Below, piece by piece: positions 1 through 6,752 of a stretch of DNA of 7,871 nt. A model generated the notes under the pieces. The model did not search any database. It worked only from the letters and a program-made list of their open reading frames with translations, and was not told where the DNA came from. The translations under genes were made by a program, and so were the position numbers. The first letter of the stretch is position 1; every line of letters begins with the position of its first letter. The stretch comes from Deltaproteobacteria bacterium (GTDB lineage Bacteria; Myxococcota_A; Polyangia; Polyangiales; Houyiibacteriaceae): positions 1 to 7,871 of the forward strand of contig JAFDFW010000242.1 of NCBI GenBank assembly GCA_019309605.1, in the 5' to 3' direction.

Positions 1-2
1 TG

Positions 3-56
3 CTGGTGCCGTTGGTGGACGCCGCCATCGTGTTTGCCGCCCGCCCCGCGTGCTAG
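3..56 (+). CDS. Possible C-terminal tail of an upstream gene (partial)
   Basis: Reading from base 3, an open frame ends at TAG 54-56 and encodes a short hydrophobic tail, LVPLVDAAIVFAARPAC. All its codons except TTT and the TAG stop end in G or C, as in the real genes of this window. That favours it as the 3' end of a gene starting before the window. The tail is too short to assign a family. A competing frame (from base 2) stays open to TGA 92-94, which would give an ATGA overlap with the next gene, but it is arginine-rich early on and has less biased third positions. Confidence 0.3.
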   Translation: MVPLVDAAIVFAARPAC

Positions 57-90
57 AGCTGCGAAACGGAACGGTGATCGAGTGGGAACG

Positions 91-1500
91 ATGAACCGCA
101 GACGCGCTATTGCACTAGCGAGCCTCGTGTCGCTGACGGCCTGGGCGGCGACTGCGTCTGCCGGCGCCGATCCCGTGCTCATCGCGGACGCGGTCCGAAA
201 CCTCGACTCAGACCATGACCAGGCAATTGCCGCGGTGTACGTTCTTCAAGCCGGTGGCGAGCGGGCGGCCAAGCAAATCCGCGACGCCTGGCCGACCCTC
301 TCCGTGTTGGGGCAGAAGCGCGCGCTCGGCGCTCTCTCTCAGCTTGCCAAAGAGCATCCTGCAGCGGTCGAGGCCTTGGTCGAAGCCGCTCGCTCCCACG
401 ACGAGGAGATCCGAGAGCGTGCCCTTGCGACCTTGAGGCGGACCACACCCCGGGGACGCGCCGGATTGGTCGCGCTCCTTTCCGATCCCGTCGTTGGCGA
501 CCGGGCGGCATCCGTGTTGGCGCGGACTGAGCCCGACTTCGCCGTCGAGCCGCTGCTCGACGCCACCGCCAGCCCGGGCGGCGAGGACCGTCATGGGCTC
601 CGCAGCGCACTCGCAACGGCAGTGCAGCGCGCCGGCAAAGACGCCAAGCGTCCGCTGCGCGCGTGGCTCTCCGGCGGGCCTCCACCAGCGGCCGTTGCAA
701 GCGTTGCGATCTGCCTCGCATCGCTCGATGGGTACCAGGGCGTTGTCGCCTCCTTCGTCGAGTACGCGGTCGCGCAGCCGATCGATTTCGCGGCCACCTG
801 GCGACTACTTCAAAGTGCCGGAGCGGCCGGTTCGAAACTGGACGGCCCTGAGGAATGGATGCTTCGCCAAGCCGCCGTCGATGCGGTCACCGCACGCGGG
901 CATCGGGAGGATGCGCGTGGTTCGCTGGCCGATCCCTACCCGCGCGTCCGAGCGAGCGCTGCGACCGTCTTGTCCGGTGATCCGGATAGCTTGGTGGAGC
1001 GCGCCACGCTCGCGCGCCGGGACAGCTGGCCGATGGTTCGGGCCGAAGCGGTGACCAGCCTTCGGACCGAGGGGGATGCGATTCCGGTGATCGTGGCATC
1101 GGTCGACGACTCCATGTCGGTGGTGCGCGCCGCGGCCATCGGGGTCCTCGCTGCCTCCTCCCACGATCGGGGCTGGGAGCGTGTTCACCAGAGGCTGCGA
1201 GCCCGCAACGAATGGCCGCAGGTGACCGCGGCGGCCATCGACTACGTTGTCGCACACTGCCGGACGGACGGGGTCGAAGCCCTGTTCCGCGTGGTCATGC
1301 GCGCCGCGCCTAGCAATGCGCTCACCGACGACCTCAACAACGCCGCGCGCGCGATTGAGGCCCTGCGCGCCCTCGGAACCCCGGAAGCCAAGGCCACGGT
1401 TGAACAACTCCGAGGTACCGAAGGAGTTCCGCCCACGCTGAAAATGGCGCTCGAGCAGCCCCTACCTGTGGACGCCGGGTGTGCGTTGGCCGGCCGCTAG
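91..1500 (+). CDS. Secreted HEAT-repeat protein
   Basis: Protein of 469 residues, predicted to act outside the cytoplasm as a helical-repeat scaffold; its partner is unknown. The start at ATG 91 is chosen because it begins a clear signal peptide: MNRRR, a hydrophobic stretch at about 6-22, and an ASA-G cleavage site near residue 24. A TTG at 34 in the same frame would bury this signal behind 19 residues. The rest is alanine/arginine/leucine-rich helices in pairs. The clearest HEAT-type units begin near residues 281, 311, 340 and 373, each with the D-x-x-P/S-x-V-R-A-x-A pattern (for example DPYPRVRASA at 281-290) and roughly 30-residue spacing. The N-terminal half (about 30-180) is also HEAT-like but more diverged. 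No enzymatic motif is visible. The lipoprotein gene follows after 50 nt on the same strand. I recognise the fold but no named family; PBS-lyase HEAT is an alternative label. Confidence 0.85.
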   Translation: MNRRRAIALASLVSLTAWAATASAGADPVLIADAVRNLDSDHDQAIAAVYVLQAGGERAAKQIRDAWPTLSVLGQKRALGALSQLAKEHPAAVEALVEAARSHDEEIRERALATLRRTTPRGRAGLVALLSDPVVGDRAASVLARTEPDFAVEPLLDATASPGGEDRHGLRSALATAVQRAGKDAKRPLRAWLSGGPPPAAVASVAICLASLDGYQGVVASFVEYAVAQPIDFAATWRLLQSAGAAGSKLDGPEEWMLRQAAVDAVTARGHREDARGSLADPYPRVRASAATVLSGDPDSLVERATLARRDSWPMVRAEAVTSLRTEGDAIPVIVASVDDSMSVVRAAAIGVLAASSHDRGWERVHQRLRARNEWPQVTAAAIDYVVAHCRTDGVEALFRVVMRAAPSNALTDDLNNAARAIEALRALGTPEAKATVEQLRGTEGVPPTLKMALEQPLPVDAGCALAGR

Positions 1501-1501
1501 A

Positions 1502-1531
1502 TTGTCCCTCACGAATCTGCCGTGTTACTTT
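1502..1531 (+). promoter_or_regulatory. Candidate promoter for the lipoprotein gene
   Basis: The 50-nt gap between the HEAT gene and the lipoprotein gene holds TTGTCC at 1502-1507 and TACTTT at 1526-1531, separated by 18 nt. These are partial matches to sigma-70 -35 and -10 boxes. The -10 is weak (3 of 6), so the gene may simply be read from upstream as part of an operon. No terminator hairpin is visible in the gap. Confidence 0.22.
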
Positions 1532-1540
1532 GTTCGAGAC

Positions 1541-1546
1541 AGGGGG
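1541..1546 (+). promoter_or_regulatory. Ribosome binding site of the lipoprotein gene
   Basis: AGGGGG lies 4 nt before ATG 1551. It decides the start: the open frame extends upstream to 1479, inside the HEAT gene, but the Shine-Dalgarno-like site and the lipoprotein signal both point to 1551. Confidence 0.7.
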
Positions 1547-1550
1547 AAAC

Positions 1551-2153
1551 ATGGGAGCTCGTCTAATAGGCCTGATTTTGGCTGGGGTGCTGTTGAGCGC
1601 CGGTTGTGAACAGATTACGTCCGCTTCGGAGCCGGAGGCTGAGGCCAAACAACTACCCGAAATCGTCCCGAACCTTCCAGAGGTTCCGACGCTACCACCG
1701 CCGCCGTTTCCGACGACCTACGAAGATGAGTCGTACAGCGTCTACGGCCTTCGTCTGCGACCGCTCAAGGTGCTCGACACCGACCTTTTCGTGACCGGCT
1801 ACATCATGGACATCTACGAGCCGCCGGCCTGCAAGAAGCGAAAGAAAGAAGAGTGTCCGAAGGTTGCTGCGCCGCACATGTTCATCGCAGACACCGCGGA
1901 CCAGACCGACCGGGCCGAGCAGCTGCTCGTAGTGGGCTATGCCGACAACCAGGAGCAGCTCGCGCGCGCGCGTCGCGGACGCAAGACGACCACCATTGCG
2001 GGTGCAGTCGTGGTGCCCAGGGACTTGAAGGTCGGCAACAAGGTTCGCGTGAAGGGTCTCTTCACGCTGATCTCCTCGGGCGGTTTCAACACGAGCAACG
2101 GCTTGATCGAGTACGCGTCTCACGAGACGCTCGCCAAGGCCGAACCGAAGTAA
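1551..2153 (+). CDS. Outer-membrane-type lipoprotein of unknown family
   Basis: Protein of 200 residues. It starts with a short signal (R4, hydrophobic 5-17) ending in a lipobox, LSAGC, with the lipidated cysteine at residue 19. Residue +2 is Glu, not Asp, so by the usual Lol rule it should go to the outer membrane. A proline-rich tether covers about 35-56, including PPPP at 49-52. The folded part, about 62-195, looks all-beta and resembles an OB-fold (strand-like runs around VTGYIMDIY, the HMFIAD region, LLVVGY and VGNKVRVKGLF); the fold is inference. Two cysteines, C94 and C102, flank a strongly charged loop (KKRKKEE) and could form a disulfide in the periplasm. The TAA stop touches the stop codon of the convergent DUF4340 gene. 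I do not recognise the family; similar small lipoproteins are common in myxobacteria-like genomes. Confidence 0.85.
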   Translation: MGARLIGLILAGVLLSAGCEQITSASEPEAEAKQLPEIVPNLPEVPTLPPPPFPTTYEDESYSVYGLRLRPLKVLDTDLFVTGYIMDIYEPPACKKRKKEECPKVAAPHMFIADTADQTDRAEQLLVVGYADNQEQLARARRGRKTTTIAGAVVVPRDLKVGNKVRVKGLFTLISSGGFNTSNGLIEYASHETLAKAEPK

Positions 2154-2774
2154 TCAGGGCGCAGCGACCGCTGCGTCTTCTACTATTTCTTCTTGCGCAC
2201 CGAGGATGTCCGACAGGTTTGGGGCGCCGGCATCGCCTTTGATCTCGAAGGCATCTGCGCTGCGATCAAAGAGCGCGACCACGTCGTCGCTGACAACCAT
2301 CACCTGCCGGCCTTCGTCGATGCGCACGTAGCCGCCGCCGTCCACCGGAGCGCCAGAGCCGAGTGACACCCGCACTTTCGCTCGCCCCATCTCGAAGGTG
2401 ACCTCAGCTTTCGGTGTGTCGATGCCGAAGCTTTGCAGGTCCTCCGCGCTTGGGCTCTGCAGTGTGCGAACGGGAATCGCAAACTCCCAGTTGCGGAGGT
2501 AGTCCTCGATGATCTCGGGATCGGCTGGAGCTTGCCTCGGCTCTTCGAGGGTCCAGGCTTCGTCGAAGCCCTCGCCGTCTCGGCGCAAGGCGATGCGCTC
2601 CTCGCCGGACGCGATTCGGACGCGGACGATCCGTTCGCGGACGACGGTTTCCAGCAACAAGCCGGACCGTGAGTTGATTTCGGTTCGCCCAGGGCGGCCG
2701 CGCTCGAACAGCAGCACGTAGGCTAACAAGATGGCCGCGATGATCAACAGGACGATCGGGGTTCGTGCGCTCAT
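2154..2774 (-). CDS. DUF4340 membrane-anchored protein of a Gld-like ABC exporter
   Basis: Protein of 206 residues. One N-terminal membrane anchor (about 5-23, TPIVLLIIAAILLAYVLLF) is followed by a periplasmic beta-rich region with features of DUF4340: a stretch like VRIASGEERIALRRDG, then WTLEEP-type and RNWEFAIPV-type segments, then FGIDTPKAEVTF and a GGGYVRI/VMVVSDDVVALFD region. DUF4340 proteins are typically encoded next to GldG-like proteins and an ABC-2 permease, exactly as here; their biochemical role is not known. The start at ATG 2774 overlaps the stop of the GldG-like gene by 4 nt (ATGA), which fixes it against an upstream ATG at 2792. It is rather short, probably one copy of the domain. 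It is the last gene of the operon, and its TGA abuts the stop of the convergent lipoprotein gene. Confidence 0.85.
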   Translation of the reverse strand: MSARTPIVLLIIAAILLAYVLLFERGRPGRTEINSRSGLLLETVVRERIVRVRIASGEERIALRRDGEGFDEAWTLEEPRQAPADPEIIEDYLRNWEFAIPVRTLQSPSAEDLQSFGIDTPKAEVTFEMGRAKVRVSLGSGAPVDGGGYVRIDEGRQVMVVSDDVVALFDRSADAFEIKGDAGAPNLSDILGAQEEIVEDAAVAAP

Positions 2775-4267
2775 GAACGCCTCGACCACCACACGCCGAA
2801 GCCGGCGATGAATGCCGCCAAGGGCAACAGAACCACGACTCGGAAGAGTAGATTCTGCAGATCCGCGTCGCTCATGATGACCGCGCGGGCGTTGGTCTTG
2901 CGCGGCGCGATGTTGATCAAGGCCTCGCGCTGTGTGAGCCAGCCGGCCGTCGAGGACATGAAGTCGATGTTCGACAGTTGCGGGTTATCGAGGAGCTCTT
3001 GGCTCATCCAGTCGCTGTCCCCGACGACCAGCAGCCTGCCCGGCGTCGGCCCTTCGGTCTCCACGGGCTTCAGGTCATCGCCCAGTGGCGGGACGTACTC
3101 CCAGGCGACCGCAAGTGGCACTGCACTTGGCGGCGTCGGCTCGCCCTTGGGGTCGGGATCGATAACGCGCGAGATGTCGGTTTCTGCGACGGCGGCGGGG
3201 CTCGTTCGAAACAGCACCTCGCCATCGCCGCCTTCGATGACGTCTACCGAGCGGGCTACTGCCAAGAGGACGCCGCCGCCTCGCTTCCGGATGGTATCGA
3301 CGAGCCGATGCGTCCCGAGGTTGGTGACGAGAAAGAGGTCCCCTGGGTTGCCCGGGAGCTGCTGTGCCGGGTCGTTCTCGATGACGAGGTTCGCCCCGAC
3401 TACGATTCCGCGCTCCCCGAGCGAGGCTTCGAAGCCGGTCGGGGTCAGCGCCTCCTTCTTGAGCACTGGGTCGAACGCGAGAAGCACGTTCCCGCCAGAG
3501 CTGAGGTAGCGATCCACGACTGCGGCCTCGTCCGCCGAGAATACGCGTTGCGGGCTGATGACAAACAAGGCGTCACACGATTCTGGCACGTCGTCCTGAC
3601 GGACCTCGAACGGCTCGACTTCGATCTTCTCCCACTCGAGCTCGCGCGCCAATCCATCGAGGCTGCGCTCACCGTACGCCCCGACCTCCCACTCGCCGTG
3701 GCCCGCCGTCACGCACACCTTGGTCGGCTCACCGGTCGTGACTTCGAGGATGGCGCCCGTCAGCGCTCTCTCGGACTGCAGGTCGAGCTTGTGGCCATCG
3801 GCATCCTCGAAACTCTCGAAGTCTTCGACGATCAACTGATGGCGCTCGACCTTCCATTTCCGGTCGCCGCTGGTGACGACGACGGGCACCTGGGAAAGCG
3901 TCACTTCGCCTGCGAGCCAGCTGTCGATCCCGAACTTGTCGGCAAGGACTTGATAGCGTGCGCGATCACGGTCGGGATCCACCCACTCGACAGTGATGTT
4001 GTCGGTGACCGCCTTGTACTCTTCCAGCAGGGTCTCGACGTCGGCGAAGTCCTGCTCGTCGCGCCCGAGAAACACGTAGATTCGGACGTCTTGGTCGAGC
4101 TCACGCAGCGCCTGTTGGCTGCGTTCGGATAGCGTGAACAGTCCGTGGGCGGTCCAGTCCCATCGTTTGTAGTGGCGGGCCGAGAGGTAGTTCACCAACA
4201 CGACGACCACCAGGCCGAGCACGGCCGTGAGCAAGAGGTTCAGGCGGGTGCGAGGTTGGGCGCTCAC
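2771..4267 (-). CDS. GldG-like auxiliary protein of an ABC exporter
   Basis: Protein of 498 residues of the GldG / ABC-type uncharacterized transport auxiliary family. It has a transmembrane helix at about 9-28 followed by the hallmark NYLSARHYKRWDWT / LFTLS segment (26-47). A large extracytoplasmic region follows, with VFLGRDEQ, a TAGHGE motif, a glutamine-amidotransferase-like stretch (SSGGNVLLAFDP) and GDSDWMS. A second helix near 473-494 is followed by a short WWSRRS tail. In Bacteroidetes, GldG works with GldA and GldF in gliding and secretion; elsewhere the substrate is unknown. The start is GTG 4267 because it forms a GTGA overlap with the permease stop; the frame stays open to 4390 but the extra 41 residues are out-of-frame translation of the permease gene. 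The last three bases overlap the start of the DUF4340 gene. The product appears intact. Confidence 0.9.
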   Translation of the reverse strand: MSAQPRTRLNLLLTAVLGLVVVVLVNYLSARHYKRWDWTAHGLFTLSERSQQALRELDQDVRIYVFLGRDEQDFADVETLLEEYKAVTDNITVEWVDPDRDRARYQVLADKFGIDSWLAGEVTLSQVPVVVTSGDRKWKVERHQLIVEDFESFEDADGHKLDLQSERALTGAILEVTTGEPTKVCVTAGHGEWEVGAYGERSLDGLARELEWEKIEVEPFEVRQDDVPESCDALFVISPQRVFSADEAAVVDRYLSSGGNVLLAFDPVLKKEALTPTGFEASLGERGIVVGANLVIENDPAQQLPGNPGDLFLVTNLGTHRLVDTIRKRGGGVLLAVARSVDVIEGGDGEVLFRTSPAAVAETDISRVIDPDPKGEPTPPSAVPLAVAWEYVPPLGDDLKPVETEGPTPGRLLVVGDSDWMSQELLDNPQLSNIDFMSSTAGWLTQREALINIAPRKTNARAVIMSDADLQNLLFRVVVLLPLAAFIAGFGVWWSRRS

Positions 4268-5007
4268 CCGTGCCTCCGCGCCTTCAAAGCCCCGATGCTC
4301 AAGCCGACCGCCAACACCGTGGCGGAGAGATCGAACACCAGGTACCGCGTGTCGACCACACCCTTGGCGAAGCTCTGCATGTGGCCCCACATGCTCAGGT
4401 ACGCGCAGACCTCCCGCGCCGTGCCGTCGAGAACGAACTCACCGATACCCACGGTGAATAGAACTCCAAGTGCAACGAACGAAAGCACCGCTGCAATAAT
4501 CTGGGTCGGCGCCAGCACGCTCATCAACAAGCCGATGGCCATGAAGTAGGCGCCGAGGGAGAAGACGCCGAAGTAGCTCGATGCGGTGGCGCCCCAGTCG
4601 ACGCTCCCGTGCTGGCTCATGATCCAGGCGTAGACGAGCGTTGGGAGCCACAATACGCACCACATCACGAGCGACGCCCCGTACTTCCCGAAGATGACGG
4701 AGCCCTCGGAGACCGGGGCCGTCAACAAGGCCTCAATCGTCCCCGATTGCTTCTCGCCCGCGATGAGCCGCATCGTGAGGACGGGGACGAAAACTAGAAG
4801 CGGGATGAAGAAGAGCGCGCTTCCGCCGAAAAAACCGGACAGAGGGGTCGAGGCGCCCGAGGAAACCGCGTTGCGGGCGTAGAACTCGGTGAGGAGCCAG
4901 AACACGACGCCGTTCCAAACCAACCAGGAGGTGAGCACAACGTACGCCAGCGGAGACACGAAGAACGACCCGAGCTCCCGCTTCAAAACGACCCATGCGC
5001 TCTTCAC
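4264..5007 (-). CDS. GldF-like ABC-2 type permease
   Basis: Protein of 247 residues with about six membrane segments (roughly 18-41, 62-83, 107-127, 142-165, 169-191, 222-240). It forms the membrane channel partner of the ABC ATPase. The diagnostic ABC-2 feature is the loop after the second segment, TMRLIAGEKQSGTIEALLTA at 78-97, continuing into PVS, which resembles the coupling region of GldF/NosY-type permeases. The N-terminal FFVSPLAYVV is also typical of the group. The GTG start at 5007 overlaps the ATPase stop (GTGA, 5007-5004), and its own stop overlaps the GldG-like start in the same way, so the three proteins are probably made in fixed ratio. The gene is complete, with no lesion seen, unlike the ATPase gene before it. 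The substrate is unknown. Confidence 0.9.
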   Translation of the reverse strand: MKSAWVVLKRELGSFFVSPLAYVVLTSWLVWNGVVFWLLTEFYARNAVSSGASTPLSGFFGGSALFFIPLLVFVPVLTMRLIAGEKQSGTIEALLTAPVSEGSVIFGKYGASLVMWCVLWLPTLVYAWIMSQHGSVDWGATASSYFGVFSLGAYFMAIGLLMSVLAPTQIIAAVLSFVALGVLFTVGIGEFVLDGTAREVCAYLSMWGHMQSFAKGVVDTRYLVFDLSATVLAVGLSIGALKARRHG

Positions 5008-5652
5008 GACGCCTCCTCCGTCGGCCCGGAGGTGGTGAGCTCGGCGAACACGTCTTCGAGGCTCGTCTCTCCGTCGCCCGGCGCGAGGTCGGCTACCTTC
5101 CGGCCTTCGCGGATGATGATCACTCGGTCACATACCGCGCTCGCGGAACTGTCGGACCTGGTTCGGATCCAAACCCGAGGTCGGTTCGTCGAGGATGAGG
5201 ATGGGCGGATCCGCGATGAGCGCTTCGGCCAAGCCCACGCGCTGCCGGTAGCCCTTCGAGAGCTGACCCACGATCCGTGTGCGTGCGTCTGCGACGCCTG
5301 CAAGATCGAGGGCGCGGTCGACCGCGTCGGCGAGCTTTGGGACGTTCTTGAGCTCGCCACGATGGCGCAGGTACTCGTGCACGCGCATCTCGCGATAGAG
5401 CGGCACGCCCTCGGGCATGTACCCGAGGCGCTCACGGGCTCGAATCGAGTTCGTCACCGCGTCGATGCCGTCGATCCGAATGTCGCCCGAGGTCGGTGCA
5501 AGATAGCCGGTCAGCATCCGGAGCGTCGTCGTCTTGCCGGCGCCGTTCGGACCCAGAAAGCCAACGACCTCCCCCGGTTCGACCCGGAACGATACTTCGT
5601 TTACGGCGACTCGGCTTCCGTACCGCCTGCTGAGAGCCTGGACTTCAATCAC
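5004..5652 (-). pseudogene. ABC transporter ATPase (GldA-like), frameshifted with internal deletion
   Basis: The start is GTG 5652 (MIEVQALSRRYG, the usual N-terminus of this family). Walker A GPNGAGKT is at residues 34-41, a GYMPEGVPLY Q-loop region at 77-86, the signature LSKGYRQR at 131-138, Walker B ILILDEP at 151-157 and the D-loop SGLDPNQ at 159-165. After residue 171 (QVRQFRE, codon 5142-5140) the frame runs into RGM and TGA 5130-5128, giving a 174-residue product. The correct C-terminus continues in another frame from 5138 (AVCDRVIIIREGRKVADL...EEAS, 44 residues) to TGA 5006-5004. In GldA-like proteins about 22 residues lie between these two points, including the STH switch histidine. 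So about 65 nt seem to be missing, with one leftover base causing the shift. The C-terminal part still overlaps the permease start by 4 nt. A sequencing or assembly error is the main alternative to a true pseudogene. Confidence 0.85.
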
Positions 5653-5771
5653 TGATTGCTCGTTGGGCGCACGGGGTACTCGATGCGATCCCCCGTTGCA
5701 ACTGCAGACCTGTCCAGGTCCTGCGGCTTTCTCGCATCTGCCGCCCCCGCTTTCGTACGATCGCTTTCGAG
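5653..5771. promoter_or_regulatory. Divergent spacer between the ABC operon and the deacetylase gene
   Basis: This 119-nt gap must hold the promoters of both the leftward ABC operon and the rightward deacetylase gene. I see no convincing paired -35/-10 boxes. It does contain a perfect 6-2-6 inverted repeat, GACCTG-TC-CAGGTC at 5707-5720. It also has an 8-bp direct repeat, CGCTTTCG, at 5748-5755 and 5762-5769 (14-nt period), ending two bases before the deacetylase ATG. Either could bind a regulator; this is inference from symmetry alone. Confidence 0.45.
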
Positions 5772-6752
5772 ATGCCCCGGATCCCATGGAAGGTTCGACT
5801 GAGCTGCTGCGCCCTCACGCTGGTCGCAGGCGGCTCGTTTGCGGGCGCTTCCGAGGTCAGCACCGCGCGGGTCGCGATCGCTCCACTGGCGATCCGTCCC
5901 GTCCCCGCTCCCATCGTCGAGCCTGTGCATGCCGAGCCGGGACCGGCTGAGGTCACGCCGATTCCCAACCCGGACGTGACAGGGCTACGCTTTCCGAGCG
6001 GCTTGACGATTCCCGGGGGCACCAAGCACCGTGCGATTCTTTTCACATTCGACGACGGTCCTTCACGCCGGACCACGCCGCGCCTCTTGGACATTCTGGA
6101 CGACCTAGGCATCAAAGCGGTCTTCTTCGTGAAGAGCGAGAGCTTTGGCGACGGTAATCCGTGGGAACGCGAGCACGCGGACATCGTTCGCGAGATCGTT
6201 CGCAGGGGCCACACGATCGGAAATCATACCGAGACCCACCGTCAGCTTCCCCTGCTTCGCAACGCGGAGATCGAAGCCGAGCTCGCGCTCAGCGAGCGGA
6301 AGATAGAGAGGGCTATCGGAAGCAGGCCGCGATTGATCCGGCCCCCAGGGGGCGCGCTATCGAAGCGTGTGGAGCAGCTTCTTGGCGAAAACGGCTACAC
6401 GAGCGTGATGTGGGCGCTCTACGGCGGGGACCTCGAGGTCGGCACCCCCGAGGACGTGGTTCGGACCTTTTTTCGGGTCCTCCAGCGCCGAGAGGAAGAT
6501 ACGGGAGACCGGGGCGGCATCCTTCTGATGCACGACACCCAACAGCACAGCATCGATGCGGTGCCCCGTTTGGTGAGCGCCCTGCAGAAGCGAAACTGCA
6601 AGCTCCTCACGGACGGCGAAGAACTCTACGACATTGTCGACGACCTTGGCTATTTCATCCCGGGCCACGAACCGGACGAGACGCTCGGGGAGCGCCAAGA
6701 AGAGCTCCGGGAACGCACCCAACGCGCTTGCAACACGGTCGCCTTTCGCTGA
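5772..6752 (+). CDS. Secreted NodB-type polysaccharide deacetylase (CE4)
   Basis: Protein of 326 residues, expected to remove acetyl groups from an N-acetylated glycan such as peptidoglycan or an exopolysaccharide, outside the cytoplasm. A signal peptide (hydrophobic about 10-23, AGA-S cleavage near 26) is followed by a proline-rich linker to about residue 82. NodB motifs are in order: TFDDGPS at 92-98 (D94 catalytic base, D95 metal ligand), HTIGNHTETH at 147-156 (H152 and H156 metal ligands), RPPGG at 190-194, VMWALYGGD at 212-220, and LLMHDT at 251-256 (H254). The metal triad is intact, so it is probably active. Motif 3 has GG where many members have a Tyr or Phe after the prolines. About 45 residues follow the last conserved region, rich in Glu and Arg. 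The ATG has only a weak upstream GAG, but no better start keeps the signal peptide. Its TGA touches the trmB stop. Confidence 0.93.
   Translation: MPRIPWKVRLSCCALTLVAGGSFAGASEVSTARVAIAPLAIRPVPAPIVEPVHAEPGPAEVTPIPNPDVTGLRFPSGLTIPGGTKHRAILFTFDDGPSRRTTPRLLDILDDLGIKAVFFVKSESFGDGNPWEREHADIVREIVRRGHTIGNHTETHRQLPLLRNAEIEAELALSERKIERAIGSRPRLIRPPGGALSKRVEQLLGENGYTSVMWALYGGDLEVGTPEDVVRTFFRVLQRREEDTGDRGGILLMHDTQQHSIDAVPRLVSALQKRNCKLLTDGEELYDIVDDLGYFIPGHEPDETLGERQEELRERTQRACNTVAFR

Noticed and set aside
1961..1972. (CG)6 alternating tract, possible Z-DNA or repeat
   Set aside because: It encodes an alanine-arginine stretch of the lipoprotein in a high-GC gene; similar short CG runs occur in other coding regions here.
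2978..4132. Long plus-strand open frame of 384 codons opposite the GldG-like gene
   Set aside because: It lies antisense to a gene with clear family motifs; long antisense frames are expected in high-GC genes, and its translation shows no recognisable domain.
5128..5142. Programmed ribosomal frameshift in the ATPase
   Set aside because: There is no slippery heptamer at the junction, and a shift alone would still leave the protein without the ~22 residues holding the H-loop; a deletion or an error explains it better.
5004..5435. Minus-strand open frame overlapping the ATPase as a separate gene
   Set aside because: Only its last 44 codons look like protein of a known family, and they are the displaced C-terminus of the ATPase; the rest is the ATPase read in the wrong frame.
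6463..6480. GGACC-TTTTTTCG-GGTCC hairpin resembling a terminator
   Set aside because: The T-run is in the loop, not after the stem, and the site is inside the deacetylase coding sequence, where it encodes V-R-T-F-F-R-V-L.
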